From Crocosphaera sp. (GTDB lineage Bacteria > Cyanobacteriota > Cyanobacteriia > Cyanobacteriales > Microcystaceae), in the NCBI GenBank assembly GCA_030065205.1, contig JASJDN010000010.1:1-64000 (forward strand): a DNA stretch of 64,000 nucleotides. The letters are read 5' to 3'. A program made the translations under genes and the position numbers. Below, in pieces: positions 16,426-26,934 of this stretch (position 1 is its first letter; each line of letters begins with the position of its first letter). The notes under the pieces are model-generated. The model saw only the letters and a list, made by a program, of their open reading frames with translations, had not been told where the DNA came from and made no database searches.

Positions 16426-19400
16426 TTAGATAAAGTAACTGCTTGCGGTTAACGTGCTATTGGGAACACCAGAGGTGAGGTCACCGGCAGCAAAGGTCAT
16501 TCCTGTCACGTTAATAACAAGGTCTGTATTGGGGTCAAAACCGGCTACACCGTCATTATTAACCCCAAGGTAGAGGCGGCCTCGTGAACCGTAAATAACC
16601 GCTTCATTCGTCCCTAACGCTGTTCCTGTGCCATCTTTATTGGCAAACGCAGCTTCCGTTAACGCAGTGACAGTCCGCTCACGGAAGCGAGTTCCGGCGT
16701 AAAATAGGCCCGTAATATTGGTAGGAAGATCAATGCGATCGCCTTCTTGAGAGCTAAAATTACAGATGTAGTCAAGCTCATTAACCCTCGATTCATCAAA
16801 GCTATCGTATTGATAAACATCGGGTCCCTCTTGGCCGAAGAGATAATCAGCACCAGCACCCCCAACTAGGGTATCACTACCAGTTCCCCCGTAAATATCA
16901 TCATCTTCACTACCCCCCAACAGCAGATCATCTCCTGCGTCTCCTAAGAGGGTATCGTCTCCTAAACCGCCTTCTAGGGTATCATTGTCTTCTGGGGTTG
17001 CATCTTTGAGACATTCTGCTAAAGTTCCGCTAATTTCCGCCTGATCTTGATCGTCTTCAGACAGAATATTATTGTTAGGAGTTGAATCAAGATCGTTTTG
17101 ATCCATACTGCTAACTTGAGCAGTATTGACATAAATATTTGAACCGGTATTTTCGTTGACGATCGCATCAATGGTTAATATTGCCGAAGAATTAGCATTG
17201 ACGGTATCAATAGTCCAGTTACCACTTACCTCATCATAACTACCCAGAGAAGCCACCCCATTGCTAAAAGTATAACCACTAGGAAGTAAGTCGGAAACTG
17301 TAACGTTGGTCGCTGCAACCGATAAATCTTCGTTGCTTAAGGTGAGGGTAAACGTCACCGTATCCCCCGTATTAAACACCGTTGTCCCCCGTCCATTGGT
17401 GCTAACGGTTTTCATTAACGCTAAATCGGTTATAGTGGCAGCGATACCAAAATCGTAGTCATTGGCGGCGGTATTCGCTTCTAGAATGATGGTGTTGGTG
17501 GTGTTCGCACTTCCAGTTCCCCCCACATTTCCCACATCAGCAAGAGAACTGGTATTACTGGTTTCGGTGACGGTATAACCGGTACCATTAGATGGCCGTA
17601 AATTATTGAAGATATAGTTACCATTAGCATCGGTCATGACGCTGACATTAACCGCTTCTCCTCGGTCATTGGTTCCGCTTAACTGAATGGTCTCATTAGC
17701 CCGTATTGCATCGGTTCCTGCATCATAAACCCCATTATTATTTTTATCAATGTAGGCTGTTCCCTCCAGACTACTAGCGAGAATTTCCCCGAAGTTGAAG
17801 TTAATTGCGTTATTGACTTGACCGCCAGAAAATGTAATGACACTAATTTGGGAGGGATCGTCAGTTTGGTTAATAACAATGTTTTGATCGCTATCTGTCC
17901 CTGTTCCTGCTTGTTCTAAACCATCGATATATTCTGATGGTTGAGTCCCTTGAACAACCCGATAGGTTCCATTAGGAAGGGGAACGTTATCGGTAACATT
18001 GCGACGATCAAAGAAGTAGTTGCCATTAACATCGGTGGTTGTGGTAGCAATGAGGGTGGTTCCTTGATACAGTTCCATCGCCACCCCAGCAATGCCAACG
18101 GTTTCTAGACGAGAATTATCAAAAGAGTCTATATCGAGAATACCGTTCCCATTTTCGTCGTAATAGACGGTTCCTGAGATGGTATTACCGGTGGGAATTT
18201 CGCCAAAATTGTAGTTAACCCCTGTACCCCCCACAGGAATAACAATATTCGTGATGGTATCAGCGCCGGTGAGGACGTTGCGATCGCCTTCTAATACCCC
18301 GTCAACGGTTCCGCCGTTATTGGTACCGGTTGGAGCATTAGTGGCATTATCATTAAAGTTGGCTGTTGTCCCCGGATCGTCGGTTTCGGTGATGGTATAG
18401 GTTCCTGGCCGTAAGTTATCAAAGGAGTAGTTACCATTAACATCGGTTTGCACCACGATGGGGGTAATCGGTCCGAAATCGTTGCTTCCGGTTAAGGTAA
18501 TATTAATCCCCGAAAATCCGCTTTCTCCAGGATCTTTGATGCCATTGTTGTTGAGATCCCGATACACGCTTCCAGAAAGACTCCCAGGAGACAGTTCTCC
18601 AAAATTATTCCCTGTAATATCGAGACCATTGTCAGGATTAGCGGTGAATGTGCCGGTGATGGAATCATTATTAACGGTGGGTGCGCTATCCCATTGATCG
18701 GTTCCTGGAAGGTAACTATCCATCCCATCCAGGTAGGTAGGGGGTTGAATTTCCCGAATTTCGTAGCTTCCTTCGGCAACATTAGTAAAGGTATAGTTCC
18801 CATTGGCATCGGTTGTGGTGGTATCAACTAACATTCCCCCCTGATAGAGTTCTAGGGTAACCTCGGCAATACCACTTTCCCCTGCATCTAATACCCCATT
18901 ATTGTTATCGTCTTCATAAACTGTTCCTGAGAGGGTATTGATAAAGTTAGTCTGTGTTGAGTCATTGGGATAACCAAAGTTATAGTTAATACCGTTATCC
19001 CCTGCATCTACCATAATGGTAGTGATATAACCGTTGGTAGCGGTATTATTGCCCCCTAAACTACCTAGATTACTCTCTCGTGGTTGTTCTGAAGGATTAT
19101 CCACACCGACGGCGTAAGTACCAGGGTCAAGATCCCCAAAGTAATAAAATCCGTTGCTATCGGTGACTTGAGTCCCTAGGACAACATCATCGCCACCTCC
19201 AACCATACCATCAATGCCGAGATCCCAGAGGGTAACGGTTACACCAGGCCGTCCCGTTTCTGTGGTATCTTTTTCCCCACTATCGTTGGTATCAAAGTAG
19301 GTTGTGCCACTGATGCTACCTGGAATTAACTCCCCAAAATTATAATTAATCCCTCTATCCCCTGCCTCCAGGGTCACCACAAAGGTATCATTTTCGGGAT

Positions 19401-21483
19401 TGGTACTGGTGATGATACCGGTTCCTAGACTATCTATTCCATCTTTATAACCTCCTGGTTGGGTTTCACTGATAGTGTAGGTTCCTGGGGCAAGATTGGT
19501 AAAACTGTAACTACCGGTGAAGTTGGTGACAACGGTTTGGGTAAGGGATGCCCCTTCATCGGTTACCCCGGTTAAGGTAATAGTAACCCCAGCAATACCG
19601 GGTTCTGTGCCACCTTGAACACCATTATTATCGATGTCTTGGTAAACAATACCGGAGACACTAGCGGGAATCGTACCACTGAAAACGTTAACCGTTGCTT
19701 CATCAGTATCAGATAAAGGAAGAAAGTTCGATCCCCCTTGTCCCTCGAAGTTATACTGACCATTGGTCGTCGCCGTATTGATAATGGTTCCGACTTCATT
19801 ATAGGTAACATCGGCATAAAAAATGACCACCGGTCCCTCTGTTACCCCTGTCGTGGTGGGATCATCGGCGGTTAAAAGATCGTCGAAGACATTATCTGCT
19901 TGTTGGTCTGTGGAACGGCCTAAAGTAGTGTTTCCTAGCAAAATACCTGTGGTCGGAGGATCGTTAGCCAGTCCCGTTCTTAAATTAGGATTAGGGCCAG
20001 CAAGAGCATAAGCGGTTCCTGTAGCGGGATTATCGGTGAAATTATTGTCCTGGTTGCTTTGAGCGTCATAAACAACAAAATCATCACTCCCATCGTTGGG
20101 AGTACCGTTATCGTCGTAAATCTCAATATCTTGAATATCGATATCCCCCACATTTTCGAGGCGATAGAGATAACGAACAGTGGTACCCGCAAGGATATCA
20201 AGAGTATCCACCCCAACGGTATCGCTTCCATCTAAGATGGTGGTGACGGTTTTGGTCAGTTTTAATTCTGCATTGGCGGGAGGAACCGTGAAATCGGCAA
20301 ACTGTTTAAAGGGAATGGTTTGATTTCCCACATTGATCGTTGGGGTTCCCGAAGATCGAGAAACCACTCGCGCTGCTTGGGTATCCGCTTGTAGGTTACC
20401 TGTGGGACGGGTTCCTGGATCACAATCTAACAGGGTATCCACCCGAACCACGATTTGTTCAAAGGCTTCGATATCGGTGACGCGAATGGTGGCATCTAGG
20501 GTTGCACCGGACTGAAACTCGGTTCCATTAATGGCTTGACTGACGAGATAGGCGATACTTCCCCCATCATCTGGGGTATATTCGGTGGCGGAAAAGGCTT
20601 GGTCTAAACGACGGTTACCGGTATCGATTCCCCCATGATTAGGATCACCATTTTGTACGGGTCCATAGTTAACCCCTACATAGGTGACTTCGTGATGGGA
20701 CACCCCTCTTTGTCCGGTGGTGTTGGCCAAGAAGGAGAGATCAATTTCAATGGTATGGGGGTCATCGGTGTTACTGGCACCGTCGTGGGAAATCACCGCA
20801 AAATAAGTAACAATATCCCCGCATTGAAAGTCGCCGGCTTCCAGGGATTCTACTGCATCTAGGGTTTTACCAATGGTGCGATCGTTATAGGCACCCCCAC
20901 CTGTGGCATGATCGTAGGTAAAGGGGGCAGCCGCAATCCAATCAATGGAAATATTGCCCCCGGAGTCGGTAAAGGTGTGTACCGCTTCTTCTCCGGTATT
21001 TAATCCGGTTGCGGTGAGGGTAAAGGTTTCATCTTCAGAGTCATCGGGGTTAACGTACCATGTGGTCACAATTTCCCCATTTTCTTCCCCGTCTAAGTCA
21101 TTGATTCCTCCGTCGATGACTTGCCAAGCATTATGACCTAACCCTCCTAAAATCTGTATTTCTCCCGTTTCGGAGTTGATATGCTGAACGTCAAATTCAA
21201 CGGTTTCCCCCGGAGCAAACCCTGTGGCTGTAATGATGGCCGTTTCTCCAGGGCCGTAGTCTTGTTTATCGGTGGTAACGGTGGCATCCCCCATCACCTC
21301 AGTTGATGGACTATGGGTTTGGGATTCTCCGAGATAACTATCAGCGAATTTGAAAATTTTTGATTTAAAACTGTTTGAAGAACGATTAAAAAAACCTGAA
21401 AATTGATTAGGGTTTACCTTAAAGTCTTCTAGCATTAAAGGCTTGAGGAATTGTTGTAAAATGTCTCCTTCGTAATTCATCAT
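16426..21483 (-). CDS. Large SdrD-type B-domain / RTX calcium-binding surface or secreted protein
   Basis: A 1685-residue acidic Thr/Gly/Asp-rich protein. It has no N-terminal signal peptide, which fits type I secretion. After a 75-residue lead it has an Ig-like strand-rich region ([18 protein letters not shown]). From about residue 640 come six SdrD-B-like modules, each starting with GTVY.D.NNNG and ending NYNFGE. Next is a DUF11-type repeat ([15 protein letters not shown]) and about four RTX nonapeptides ([30 protein letters not shown]). The C-terminal 120 residues are strand-rich and typical of RTX export regions. Probably a Ca-dependent cell-surface adhesin or matrix protein. No hlyB/D or tolC genes lie nearby. 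Confidence 0.82.
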   Translation of the reverse strand: MMNYEGDILQQFLKPLMLEDFKVNPNQFSGFFNRSSNSFKSKIFKFADSYLGESQTHSPSTEVMGDATVTTDKQDYGPGETAIITATGFAPGETVEFDVQHINSETGEIQILGGLGHNAWQVIDGGINDLDGEENGEIVTTWYVNPDDSEDETFTLTATGLNTGEEAVHTFTDSGGNISIDWIAAAPFTYDHATGGGAYNDRTIGKTLDAVESLEAGDFQCGDIVTYFAVISHDGASNTDDPHTIEIDLSFLANTTGQRGVSHHEVTYVGVNYGPVQNGDPNHGGIDTGNRRLDQAFSATEYTPDDGGSIAYLVSQAINGTEFQSGATLDATIRVTDIEAFEQIVVRVDTLLDCDPGTRPTGNLQADTQAARVVSRSSGTPTINVGNQTIPFKQFADFTVPPANAELKLTKTVTTILDGSDTVGVDTLDILAGTTVRYLYRLENVGDIDIQDIEIYDDNGTPNDGSDDFVVYDAQSNQDNNFTDNPATGTAYALAGPNPNLRTGLANDPPTTGILLGNTTLGRSTDQQADNVFDDLLTADDPTTTGVTEGPVVIFYADVTYNEVGTIINTATTNGQYNFEGQGGSNFLPLSDTDEATVNVFSGTIPASVSGIVYQDIDNNGVQGGTEPGIAGVTITLTGVTDEGASLTQTVVTNFTGSYSFTNLAPGTYTISETQPGGYKDGIDSLGTGIITSTNPENDTFVVTLEAGDRGINYNFGELIPGSISGTTYFDTNDSGEKDTTETGRPGVTVTLWDLGIDGMVGGGDDVVLGTQVTDSNGFYYFGDLDPGTYAVGVDNPSEQPRESNLGSLGGNNTATNGYITTIMVDAGDNGINYNFGYPNDSTQTNFINTLSGTVYEDDNNNGVLDAGESGIAEVTLELYQGGMLVDTTTTDANGNYTFTNVAEGSYEIREIQPPTYLDGMDSYLPGTDQWDSAPTVNNDSITGTFTANPDNGLDITGNNFGELSPGSLSGSVYRDLNNNGIKDPGESGFSGINITLTGSNDFGPITPIVVQTDVNGNYSFDNLRPGTYTITETDDPGTTANFNDNATNAPTGTNNGGTVDGVLEGDRNVLTGADTITNIVIPVGGTGVNYNFGEIPTGNTISGTVYYDENGNGILDIDSFDNSRLETVGIAGVAMELYQGTTLIATTTTDVNGNYFFDRRNVTDNVPLPNGTYRVVQGTQPSEYIDGLEQAGTGTDSDQNIVINQTDDPSQISVITFSGGQVNNAINFNFGEILASSLEGTAYIDKNNNGVYDAGTDAIRANETIQLSGTNDRGEAVNVSVMTDANGNYIFNNLRPSNGTGYTVTETSNTSSLADVGNVGGTGSANTTNTIILEANTAANDYDFGIAATITDLALMKTVSTNGRGTTVFNTGDTVTFTLTLSNEDLSVAATNVTVSDLLPSGYTFSNGVASLGSYDEVSGNWTIDTVNANSSAILTIDAIVNENTGSNIYVNTAQVSSMDQNDLDSTPNNNILSEDDQDQAEISGTLAECLKDATPEDNDTLEGGLGDDTLLGDAGDDLLLGGSEDDDIYGGTGSDTLVGGAGADYLFGQEGPDVYQYDSFDESRVNELDYICNFSSQEGDRIDLPTNITGLFYAGTRFRERTVTALTEAAFANKDGTGTALGTNEAVIYGSRGRLYLGVNNDGVAGFDPNTDLVINVTGMTFAAGDLTSGVPNSTLTASSYFI

Positions 21484-21680
21484 TAATCTCCAAAATTAAT
21501 AGTTTTGTGCATACAAAAAGGATCAAAAATCTTCCGAACATTGGAATTATTTTAAAGTTACTGCAATTACGGAATTTAATTCAAAAAGCGATATTAATTT
21601 TTAAGATTACAGTCCATAGATTCTTCACAATTAAGAAATCTCTAGTCATCACTTATTCTTTGGCTAAGGACTGAAGGTAA

Positions 21681-23699
21681 TTAGTGAATAATAACTGGCA
21701 AGATTAAACCAAGAAAAATTATAATTGACCCCGTAACTAAACCACCAAAACGATGATAACTTTTTATGGTTTTTTCTTTATTAGATAACTCCATAAAATC
21801 AAACCAGGGAGCGACTCCACGACGAAACCAACCCACAGTCCCGATAGGAGTTCCGATTAAACTTTCTACTTGAGTTGCACCAAAAAAGAAGTTACCGATC
21901 GCACCAAATCGAGAGGCATAACGCGTAAAAATCATGCCGGTTTTATCCTGCAATTTCATATCTGAACCGAAGGCATAACCAGCCTCTCCTCTGCCAATTA
22001 ATTGACCTTTTAATTGCACTGGTTTACCCCAAACAGGACTCCCATAGGGGTCAGACATTAATGTTAAAATATCAGAGTCTTTAGCTTTCTTGAAATCGGG
22101 ATAAAGTAAAATGGTTTTAATAATAAATCCCGAGCCAAAGCCAAAAGCAATAAAACTAATCAACAGTTTATAGTTTTTCAACGAAATGGTTAATATTAAT
22201 CCAAAAATAAATCCAATAATTGCCCCAAGAATATGACTATTACTAATCAGCAACTCGACCAAAAAATTCGTCATTAACTTTTTTTTGTCCAGTTTATTTC
22301 CTTCTTTAATAATACTAGCCATATTAAATTGAGAACCAATGTCCATTTGTTCAGCATAGGTACATAAGGCTTGAATTCTTTTTCCAGTCAAGGGATGGGT
22401 TGAATTTAATTCTACTAATTTCGCCCAAGGATTAAATAAATCCCAAACAAATATCTTGCCTAACCGTTGAACATCAGATTTACTTCGATAAAGGGTTCCA
22501 GCAGCAGCAGCCCCTTGTGCGTCACAAATACCCAATGCACGAGTCCCTTCTAATAATCGACTGGGTTCAGAATTATTTTTAAATTCTTCTGTAATGCCAT
22601 AAGCAATTTTAATTAAAGCCCTGGAAAGTCCGTTGGGATTACCGGTGGTTTCAGCAGCAAAATGATCAGCATAATATTCTCTGGTTCGAGATAAATAAAG
22701 CATCAAATAAGTGCCAATAATATAAAAAACATAGGCAGCAATTGAAGCAACTTTTAACCCATCTTTTAACTTATTATCATTATTTCCTTTATCACTCCAT
22801 CGACGGGCAAATAAGTAAATTAAATAGGTGATTTGCACGAGGGTAGAAGCTAGGGTCATAATGGCAAAATCCCAATGGACAATATGACCTAATTCGTGGG
22901 CGTAAACGGTAGCAATTTCATCATCGTCTAAATAGGTAAATAACCCTTCACTGACTACTAAACGAGCATTTCCTGGCAGGGAACCATAGGTAAAAGCAGT
23001 GGGGTTTTGATCCTCAATAATGCCTAAACGGGGATGGGGTAATTGTTTTTCTCGACATACCCGTAAAATCATTTCGGCTGCTTCGGGACTATGTCGCTTA
23101 ATCTCGGCTAAATTGACCCAACGGGTCTTATATAGCCATTTTTGACTCAAATCCATGAGGAAAGGGGACAGAAAAAAGGTCACTCCGTTGAACACCAACG
23201 TCACTGCTATAGAAATCATCAACCCTAAGAAGGGATGTTGACTATCAAAAATTAAAAACACCCCTAAAGAGAGGGATAATACCATTCCTAACAGAAGAAT
23301 AATAGTAAAGTTGGAAGCAAACTTAAGACTGTCAGCTATTCTCGGCATCATTAACCTAACACCGGTTTGTGCTGCCCTTCCTGCTATTTTCGTAAACTCC
23401 GGTTCGTTACTATGGCCACTGCTGTTCATTTCATCTTGATTAACGATGGATAAAAAGCCTTTCGCCCATTCTTGAATTTCGCGGTTAGAGTGCTTTTGTA
23501 AAGCTTGGGCGAGGGTGATAGCTTTCTCCTGTTGTCCATTACCCCGATAGGCCCTAGCTAGGGCAATCAATCCTTGAACGTAAAATTCAGAATTGCGATC
23601 GGGATAATGTTGACAAAAATTACCTAATAAACTAACAGCTTGGGCATATTGCTGTTGTTGTAAGGCTTGTAGTCCCTCATTGAGTAAATCTATTGACAT
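21681..23699 (-). CDS. M48-family membrane zinc metalloprotease (HtpX-like)
   Basis: A 672-residue integral membrane protein. The N-terminal 100 residues are TPR-like helices (QQQYAQAVSLLGNF, ALARAYRGNGQQEKA). Two membrane segments follow (about 130-180), then the catalytic region with VYAHELGHIVHW (zinc His268 and His272, Glu269), a third ligand in TREYYADHFAAE, and LNSTHPLTGKRIQAL, all typical of M48B/HtpX proteases that clear misfolded membrane proteins. Further membrane segments lie near 490-540 and at the C-terminus (about 650-670), giving an unusually long protein compared with about 290-residue HtpX. The C-terminal extension is cyanobacterial and of unknown role. Confidence 0.88.
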   Translation of the reverse strand: MSIDLLNEGLQALQQQQYAQAVSLLGNFCQHYPDRNSEFYVQGLIALARAYRGNGQQEKAITLAQALQKHSNREIQEWAKGFLSIVNQDEMNSSGHSNEPEFTKIAGRAAQTGVRLMMPRIADSLKFASNFTIILLLGMVLSLSLGVFLIFDSQHPFLGLMISIAVTLVFNGVTFFLSPFLMDLSQKWLYKTRWVNLAEIKRHSPEAAEMILRVCREKQLPHPRLGIIEDQNPTAFTYGSLPGNARLVVSEGLFTYLDDDEIATVYAHELGHIVHWDFAIMTLASTLVQITYLIYLFARRWSDKGNNDNKLKDGLKVASIAAYVFYIIGTYLMLYLSRTREYYADHFAAETTGNPNGLSRALIKIAYGITEEFKNNSEPSRLLEGTRALGICDAQGAAAAGTLYRSKSDVQRLGKIFVWDLFNPWAKLVELNSTHPLTGKRIQALCTYAEQMDIGSQFNMASIIKEGNKLDKKKLMTNFLVELLISNSHILGAIIGFIFGLILTISLKNYKLLISFIAFGFGSGFIIKTILLYPDFKKAKDSDILTLMSDPYGSPVWGKPVQLKGQLIGRGEAGYAFGSDMKLQDKTGMIFTRYASRFGAIGNFFFGATQVESLIGTPIGTVGWFRRGVAPWFDFMELSNKEKTIKSYHRFGGLVTGSIIIFLGLILPVIIH

Positions 23700-24054
23700 G
23701 GGTTGCCTTTGAAGATTTGATCACAGTGTCTATATCTTAGAAGTACCCAATTCCTACTTGATAATTGACAACCGATCATTAAAATTCCTCAGATGAACGA
23801 TCACAATACAAATTCTTCCCACACTTCCCACCCCTCCCCACATTCAACTTCTGGCCCCTTCAAGCTCTCTTTTTTTCTATCTATCCACACTTTTTTCTAC
23901 TTATCGAAGAGCCATTTCTACGTAAATACTGGAAATTAATTCAAAAATTCCACTTTTTTTAGGACTGACATCTAAAAAAAAATTCAGTAACTTTATAAGA
24001 GACAGCCCAAAAACGGGCAAAAACAAAACAAACTTCGTGTGGAGTGTTCTAATC
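23700..24054. other. 355-bp intergenic region upstream of the secreted-protein cassette
   Basis: Holds no convincing gene. Near 23817-23850 there is a pyrimidine-rich CACACTTCCCACCCCTCCCC tract; a very similar CCCCACACTCCCCACCCCTC tract lies at 26286, so the two nearly flank the five-gene cassette. At 24003-24025 CAGCCCAAAAACGGGC forms a weak inverted repeat just ahead of the first cassette gene. Confidence 0.4.
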
Positions 24055-24387
24055 ATGAAAAAGGTAATCATTGCTCTCTTAAGCTTAACTACTCTTGGTG
24101 TTGTAACCGGTTCTGCTGTTGCCAATGAAACAGAAGTGTCAGGGGATAAGGTTATCATCCAAAATTCCTACCAAGGTAGTTTCCAAAATGGAACTAGCAA
24201 CCAAAATCTTCAACAAGGAACCCAAGTTCATCGTGAGGTGAATGGCAAAAAAACACGACAAGGTGGTAGTTACGGCTCTGTCCAAACGATCGATCAATAT
24301 CAAGAGCAAATGGGAGAAATGAATAGTTCTCAACAAACTATCATTCAACGGACTGAAATGAGAAATCGTCGAGGACCTCGTCGCTAA
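24055..24387 (+). CDS. Small secreted protein, cassette gene 1
   Basis: A 110-residue protein starting at ATG 24055, where MKKVIIALLSLTTLGVV gives a clean Sec signal with cleavage after SAVA. The mature part is Gln/Asn/Gly-rich (VIIQNSYQGSFQNGTSNQN, GGSYGSVQTIDQYQEQ) and ends in a basic RNRRGPRR tail. No known domain is recognised. It is the first of five same-strand genes for short exported proteins. The Q/N/G-rich, strand-like repeats are compatible with a fibre-forming or matrix protein, but this is inference from composition only. The frame also allows a start at 24037, which would bury the signal peptide. Confidence 0.65.
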   Translation: MKKVIIALLSLTTLGVVTGSAVANETEVSGDKVIIQNSYQGSFQNGTSNQNLQQGTQVHREVNGKKTRQGGSYGSVQTIDQYQEQMGEMNSSQQTIIQRTEMRNRRGPRR

Positions 24388-24572
24388 GCTATCTCTCTTA
24401 TCTTCAACTGTGCTGAACACTAAAAAAGACAGGCTGAACGATGAGTTTAGCAGATCCCATCATAATCATCTTCTCCTGTCTATTCTTCCTTTTTTTAGTT
24501 ATTTTCTAGTGTAGCATAGTCCAGTTCTCAACTTTGTGTGTTGTTTCATTTTTACCAATAGGAGGGCAAACC

Positions 24573-24905
24573 ATGCACGGGAAAGCCTTCATGATTTTAC
24601 TGGCCGTTATCATGAATTTTTCAGTCTCGATGAGGTCTGGTGCAGGGGAAGTTCAAGTTCAAACCGGCAGAATGAATGTTGAACATCGCCGTTACGGGAA
24701 CACGAATATTGATACGGACAATATCAGACTTTCTGTTCCCAATCATCGCTCCCGTTTCCAGAATTATTTCCCTGATAATTCCTCACAACCATCGACTTTT
24801 AATGGGTGTCGTAATGGTCATATAGTCCAGCAGTCTAATCAACAAGTGAATTACTCGAATCGGACTAGCAGCCATAGTTCTAGCTCCCATCATCAATGCA
24901 ACTAA
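24573..24905 (+). CDS. Small secreted protein, cassette gene 2
   Basis: A 110-residue protein. A strong GGAGGG at 24561-24566 sets the ATG at 24573, discarding an in-frame start at 24534. MHGKAFMILLAVIMNFSVS is a signal peptide. The mature protein begins near GEVQVQTGRMNVEHRRYGNT, then DTDNIRLSVPNHRSR, has one Cys in NGCRNG and another at the end (HHQCN), and a Ser/His-rich tail. Two Cys suggest a disulfide. Spacing to the previous gene is 185 bp. No family recognised. Confidence 0.62.
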   Translation: MHGKAFMILLAVIMNFSVSMRSGAGEVQVQTGRMNVEHRRYGNTNIDTDNIRLSVPNHRSRFQNYFPDNSSQPSTFNGCRNGHIVQQSNQQVNYSNRTSSHSSSSHHQCN

Positions 24906-25000
24906 ATTAATTGCTTGGTGACCAGTTTTATGAATCAAATGCTAACCACTCAAGCATTTGATTCACCCTAACTTTATCCGAATTTAGAGGAGTATTTTGG

Positions 25001-25387
25001 ATGAAAATAATTATATCGTTTGGCAAGATTTTTCTATTTTTTTTGATGTTTGAGTCTTATTTAATTCCCTCAGTTAAGGCTCAATGTGTACAAGGAGATG
25101 TATCGGTTCAATATAGTATTAGTGGGTCTGAAAAACCCAGTCAAAGAACTAATGATGTCATCATGGAAAGTGACCCTAAATGCCGAGGTAATACCAGTGT
25201 GACGACAGGGGTTCAAGGCCATATTGGCCCTAATAATGCCGAACAAAATCGTCAGGTTCATCAAGTTCAACAGGGAAACAATAAATATCCCCAAGTTCCC
25301 AATGGAAGAACGGTCCAAATCCGCTCTAATGTACAAGCTGATGTGGATAATCCTATCGATAGATTTCCCCATCATCCCAAAAAATAA
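25001..25387 (+). CDS. Small secreted protein, cassette gene 3
   Basis: A 128-residue protein whose start at 25001 is preceded by GAGGAG. A hydrophobic N-terminus (KIFLFFLMFESYL) ends in the cleavable-looking SVKAQC. The mature part has two Cys (QCVQGD and PKCRGN), a strand-like VSVQYSISGS and NTSVTTGVQGHIG, then a Gln/Asn-rich stretch (NRQVHQVQQGNN) and a basic end (FPHHPKK). It shares with cassette genes 2 and 5 the VQ/TG strand pattern and His/basic tail, but direct homology cannot be claimed by eye. Confidence 0.62.
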   Translation: MKIIISFGKIFLFFLMFESYLIPSVKAQCVQGDVSVQYSISGSEKPSQRTNDVIMESDPKCRGNTSVTTGVQGHIGPNNAEQNRQVHQVQQGNNKYPQVPNGRTVQIRSNVQADVDNPIDRFPHHPKK

Positions 25388-25409
25388 AGGTTTTTTTTGA
25401 GGTATTGAT

Positions 25410-25838
25410 ATGTCGTTAAAACCTTTGGCATTAGCTGGTCTATTGACTATCATTTTATCTAGTATGGTTTCAGGGTTTCCTCAAGACATTGTTGCAGTTG
25501 CTCAATTTCAAACTTCAATTCAAAGCAGTTCGATTAACTTGAATGCTAGTGAACTGAATCAACCCCTTTGGTTAGAGATTAAAGCTTTGAATGGGGCTAA
25601 TTTGCAAGGACACGTTAAATTAAATGGACAGGTTATTAAAACCTTACAAGGTCATCATAATCAGGTTAATTTGTCTAACTATTTAGGTCGAGGAAATCAC
25701 GAAATTACTGTTAAAGGTAACTATTATCCTTCTCGGGGGTCAGTAATGATTGAATTGAAGGGAAATGAAACTCAAATTACTCAACAAACCAGTGGTAATG
25801 GGTTACTTAATCAACAACTAAATATGGAGGTAAGATAA
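25410..25838 (+). CDS. Small secreted protein, cassette gene 4
   Basis: A 142-residue protein 22 bp after gene 3. The N-terminus (LKPLALAGLLTIILSSMV) is a signal or anchor. The mature part looks like a small all-beta domain: PLWLEIKALNGANLQGHV, LNGQVIKTLQGHHNQVNL, GNHEITVKGNYYPSRG and SVMIELKG, alternating strands reminiscent of an Ig-like or carbohydrate-binding fold. No Cys in the mature part. It is the most globular-looking member of the cassette and could be its ligand-binding component (inference). No family recognised. Confidence 0.62.
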   Translation: MSLKPLALAGLLTIILSSMVSGFPQDIVAVAQFQTSIQSSSINLNASELNQPLWLEIKALNGANLQGHVKLNGQVIKTLQGHHNQVNLSNYLGRGNHEITVKGNYYPSRGSVMIELKGNETQITQQTSGNGLLNQQLNMEVR

Positions 25839-25843
25839 GTCGT

Positions 25844-26137
25844 ATGTTGAACAAAATTAGTCACATGACATGGGTGAGTTTAACGTTACTCAGTTGCTTA
25901 ACGTTTCCCAGTTTCGCACAAACGACTACCAGTCAAACAGGTAGTATCGAAGCGAATGTTGAAGGAGATAATAATCAACTTTACCAAACCATTCACCAAA
26001 CCATTATTAATCATCCTGGTAAGGGGTCTATTAACAGAAATCAAGGAAATTACCCTAAAAGACCGGAAAAGAGTTCTCGTTCTTCTTCTCATCGCCATTC
26101 TGATACCATAGAACATCCCCGTAATAACCGTCATTAA
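25844..26137 (+). CDS. Small secreted protein, cassette gene 5
   Basis: A 97-residue protein starting 5 bp after gene 4; a GGAGG inside the end of gene 4 (about 25826) serves as ribosome binding site, so the two are coupled. The signal is MTWVSLTLLSCLTFPSFAQ. The mature protein has a short Q/N-rich strand segment (GSIEANVEGDNNQLYQTI), then a Ser/His/Arg/Pro-rich basic tail (SSRSSSHRHS). Composition resembles cassette genes 1-3. No family recognised. Confidence 0.6.
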   Translation: MLNKISHMTWVSLTLLSCLTFPSFAQTTTSQTGSIEANVEGDNNQLYQTIHQTIINHPGKGSINRNQGNYPKRPEKSSRSSSHRHSDTIEHPRNNRH

Positions 26138-26393
26138 CCTAAGTTCGGTGTTAGGTGTTATTTTACCTGAAGTTTAGATGATTGAGGCTAAACTTCAGTA
26201 TTCGTTGTTAGGTACTGGGAATTATCTTGTTAACATGATTGATAGCAGTTTTCATATCAATAGACTAATGATAAACATAAAAATTCCCCCCCACACTCCC
26301 CACCCCTCCCACACTCCCCACACTCAACTTGACTAGAATATTGATACACTCAATTGAAAACTGCTATGAAGTACCATTGATTGCTTTTAAGGG

Positions 26394-26687
26394 ATGAAAG
26401 TTTATTTAAAAGACGATATTTTATATATTAATCAAGAAGATTTACCGGCTTATAAAAAGGGTGGTTCCATCGTTAGAAATAGTTATTTTTGGGCATTAAA
26501 ATCTATTAGTTGTTATTCTAGAAAGGGAAGGGATTGGGAATTTGATGCAGTGGTTTGGGTTGCATTATCTCGGATGTTGTTATCTTTTGCACAGTCGGGA
26601 TATTTAGGAGATTCAGAAACAGTATTAGAGTTTGACCTAGATACTCCTATTCCTCCAGAATTACGATTAGTTTCTACCTGGTTATGA
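26394..26687 (+). CDS. Conserved hypothetical protein, 97 aa
   Basis: A 97-residue soluble protein without signal peptide. Features seen: an opening MKVYLKDDILYINQEDL, a central KGRDWEFDAVVWVALSRML with a Trp pair, and an acidic end FDLDTPIPPELRLVS. It resembles short cyanobacterial hypothetical proteins but I know no function. It follows a 256-bp gap after the secreted-protein cassette and precedes a MITE copy, and is probably a separate unit. Confidence 0.55.
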   Translation: MKVYLKDDILYINQEDLPAYKKGGSIVRNSYFWALKSISCYSRKGRDWEFDAVVWVALSRMLLSFAQSGYLGDSETVLEFDLDTPIPPELRLVSTWL

Positions 26688-26739
26688 CCAATTATTATCT
26701 GTTCTAAACATTATACCAATTCTAAAAAGTTATCAGAGA

Positions 26740-26873
26740 CTTAGAGACTGTTCCTAAAGAAATAATAACAACTAATTTTGTAAGGTGGGCAAGGTTTTCA
26801 AGGGTCAAGTTAGTTTAAATCAGTCTTTGACTTGCCCACCCTACCGTCTCAAGATTCTATTTATAAACAGTAA
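26740..26873. mobile_element. MITE copy, about 134 bp
   Basis: Begins TTAGAGACTGTTCCTAAAG and ends TTTATAAACAGTAAG, giving imperfect terminal inverted repeats. The central part pairs GGTGGGCAAGG with TTGACTTGCCCACC. Same element as at 8069-8284, 56577-56713 and (inverted) 59598-59735. Encodes nothing. Lies at the 3' end of the 97-residue gene and 61 bp past the stop of the minus-strand membrane protein. Confidence 0.75.
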
Positions 26874-26934
26874 GCTTTGACTTATACTGAAGATACCCCG
26901 AAGCAATCTCTCCAGCTATTTCTGAGAACTGGTA

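Noticed and set aside
16426-21483. Plus- and minus-strand overlapping frames in the large surface-protein gene
   Set aside because: They are shadows caused by the repetitive GC-patterned coding sequence; none has a family match or start signal.
24055-26137. Secreted cassette as a curli (csg) operon
   Set aside because: Q/N-rich segments recall curlins, but there are no regular curlin repeats and no csgG/E/F-like genes; only a general matrix or fibre role is left open.
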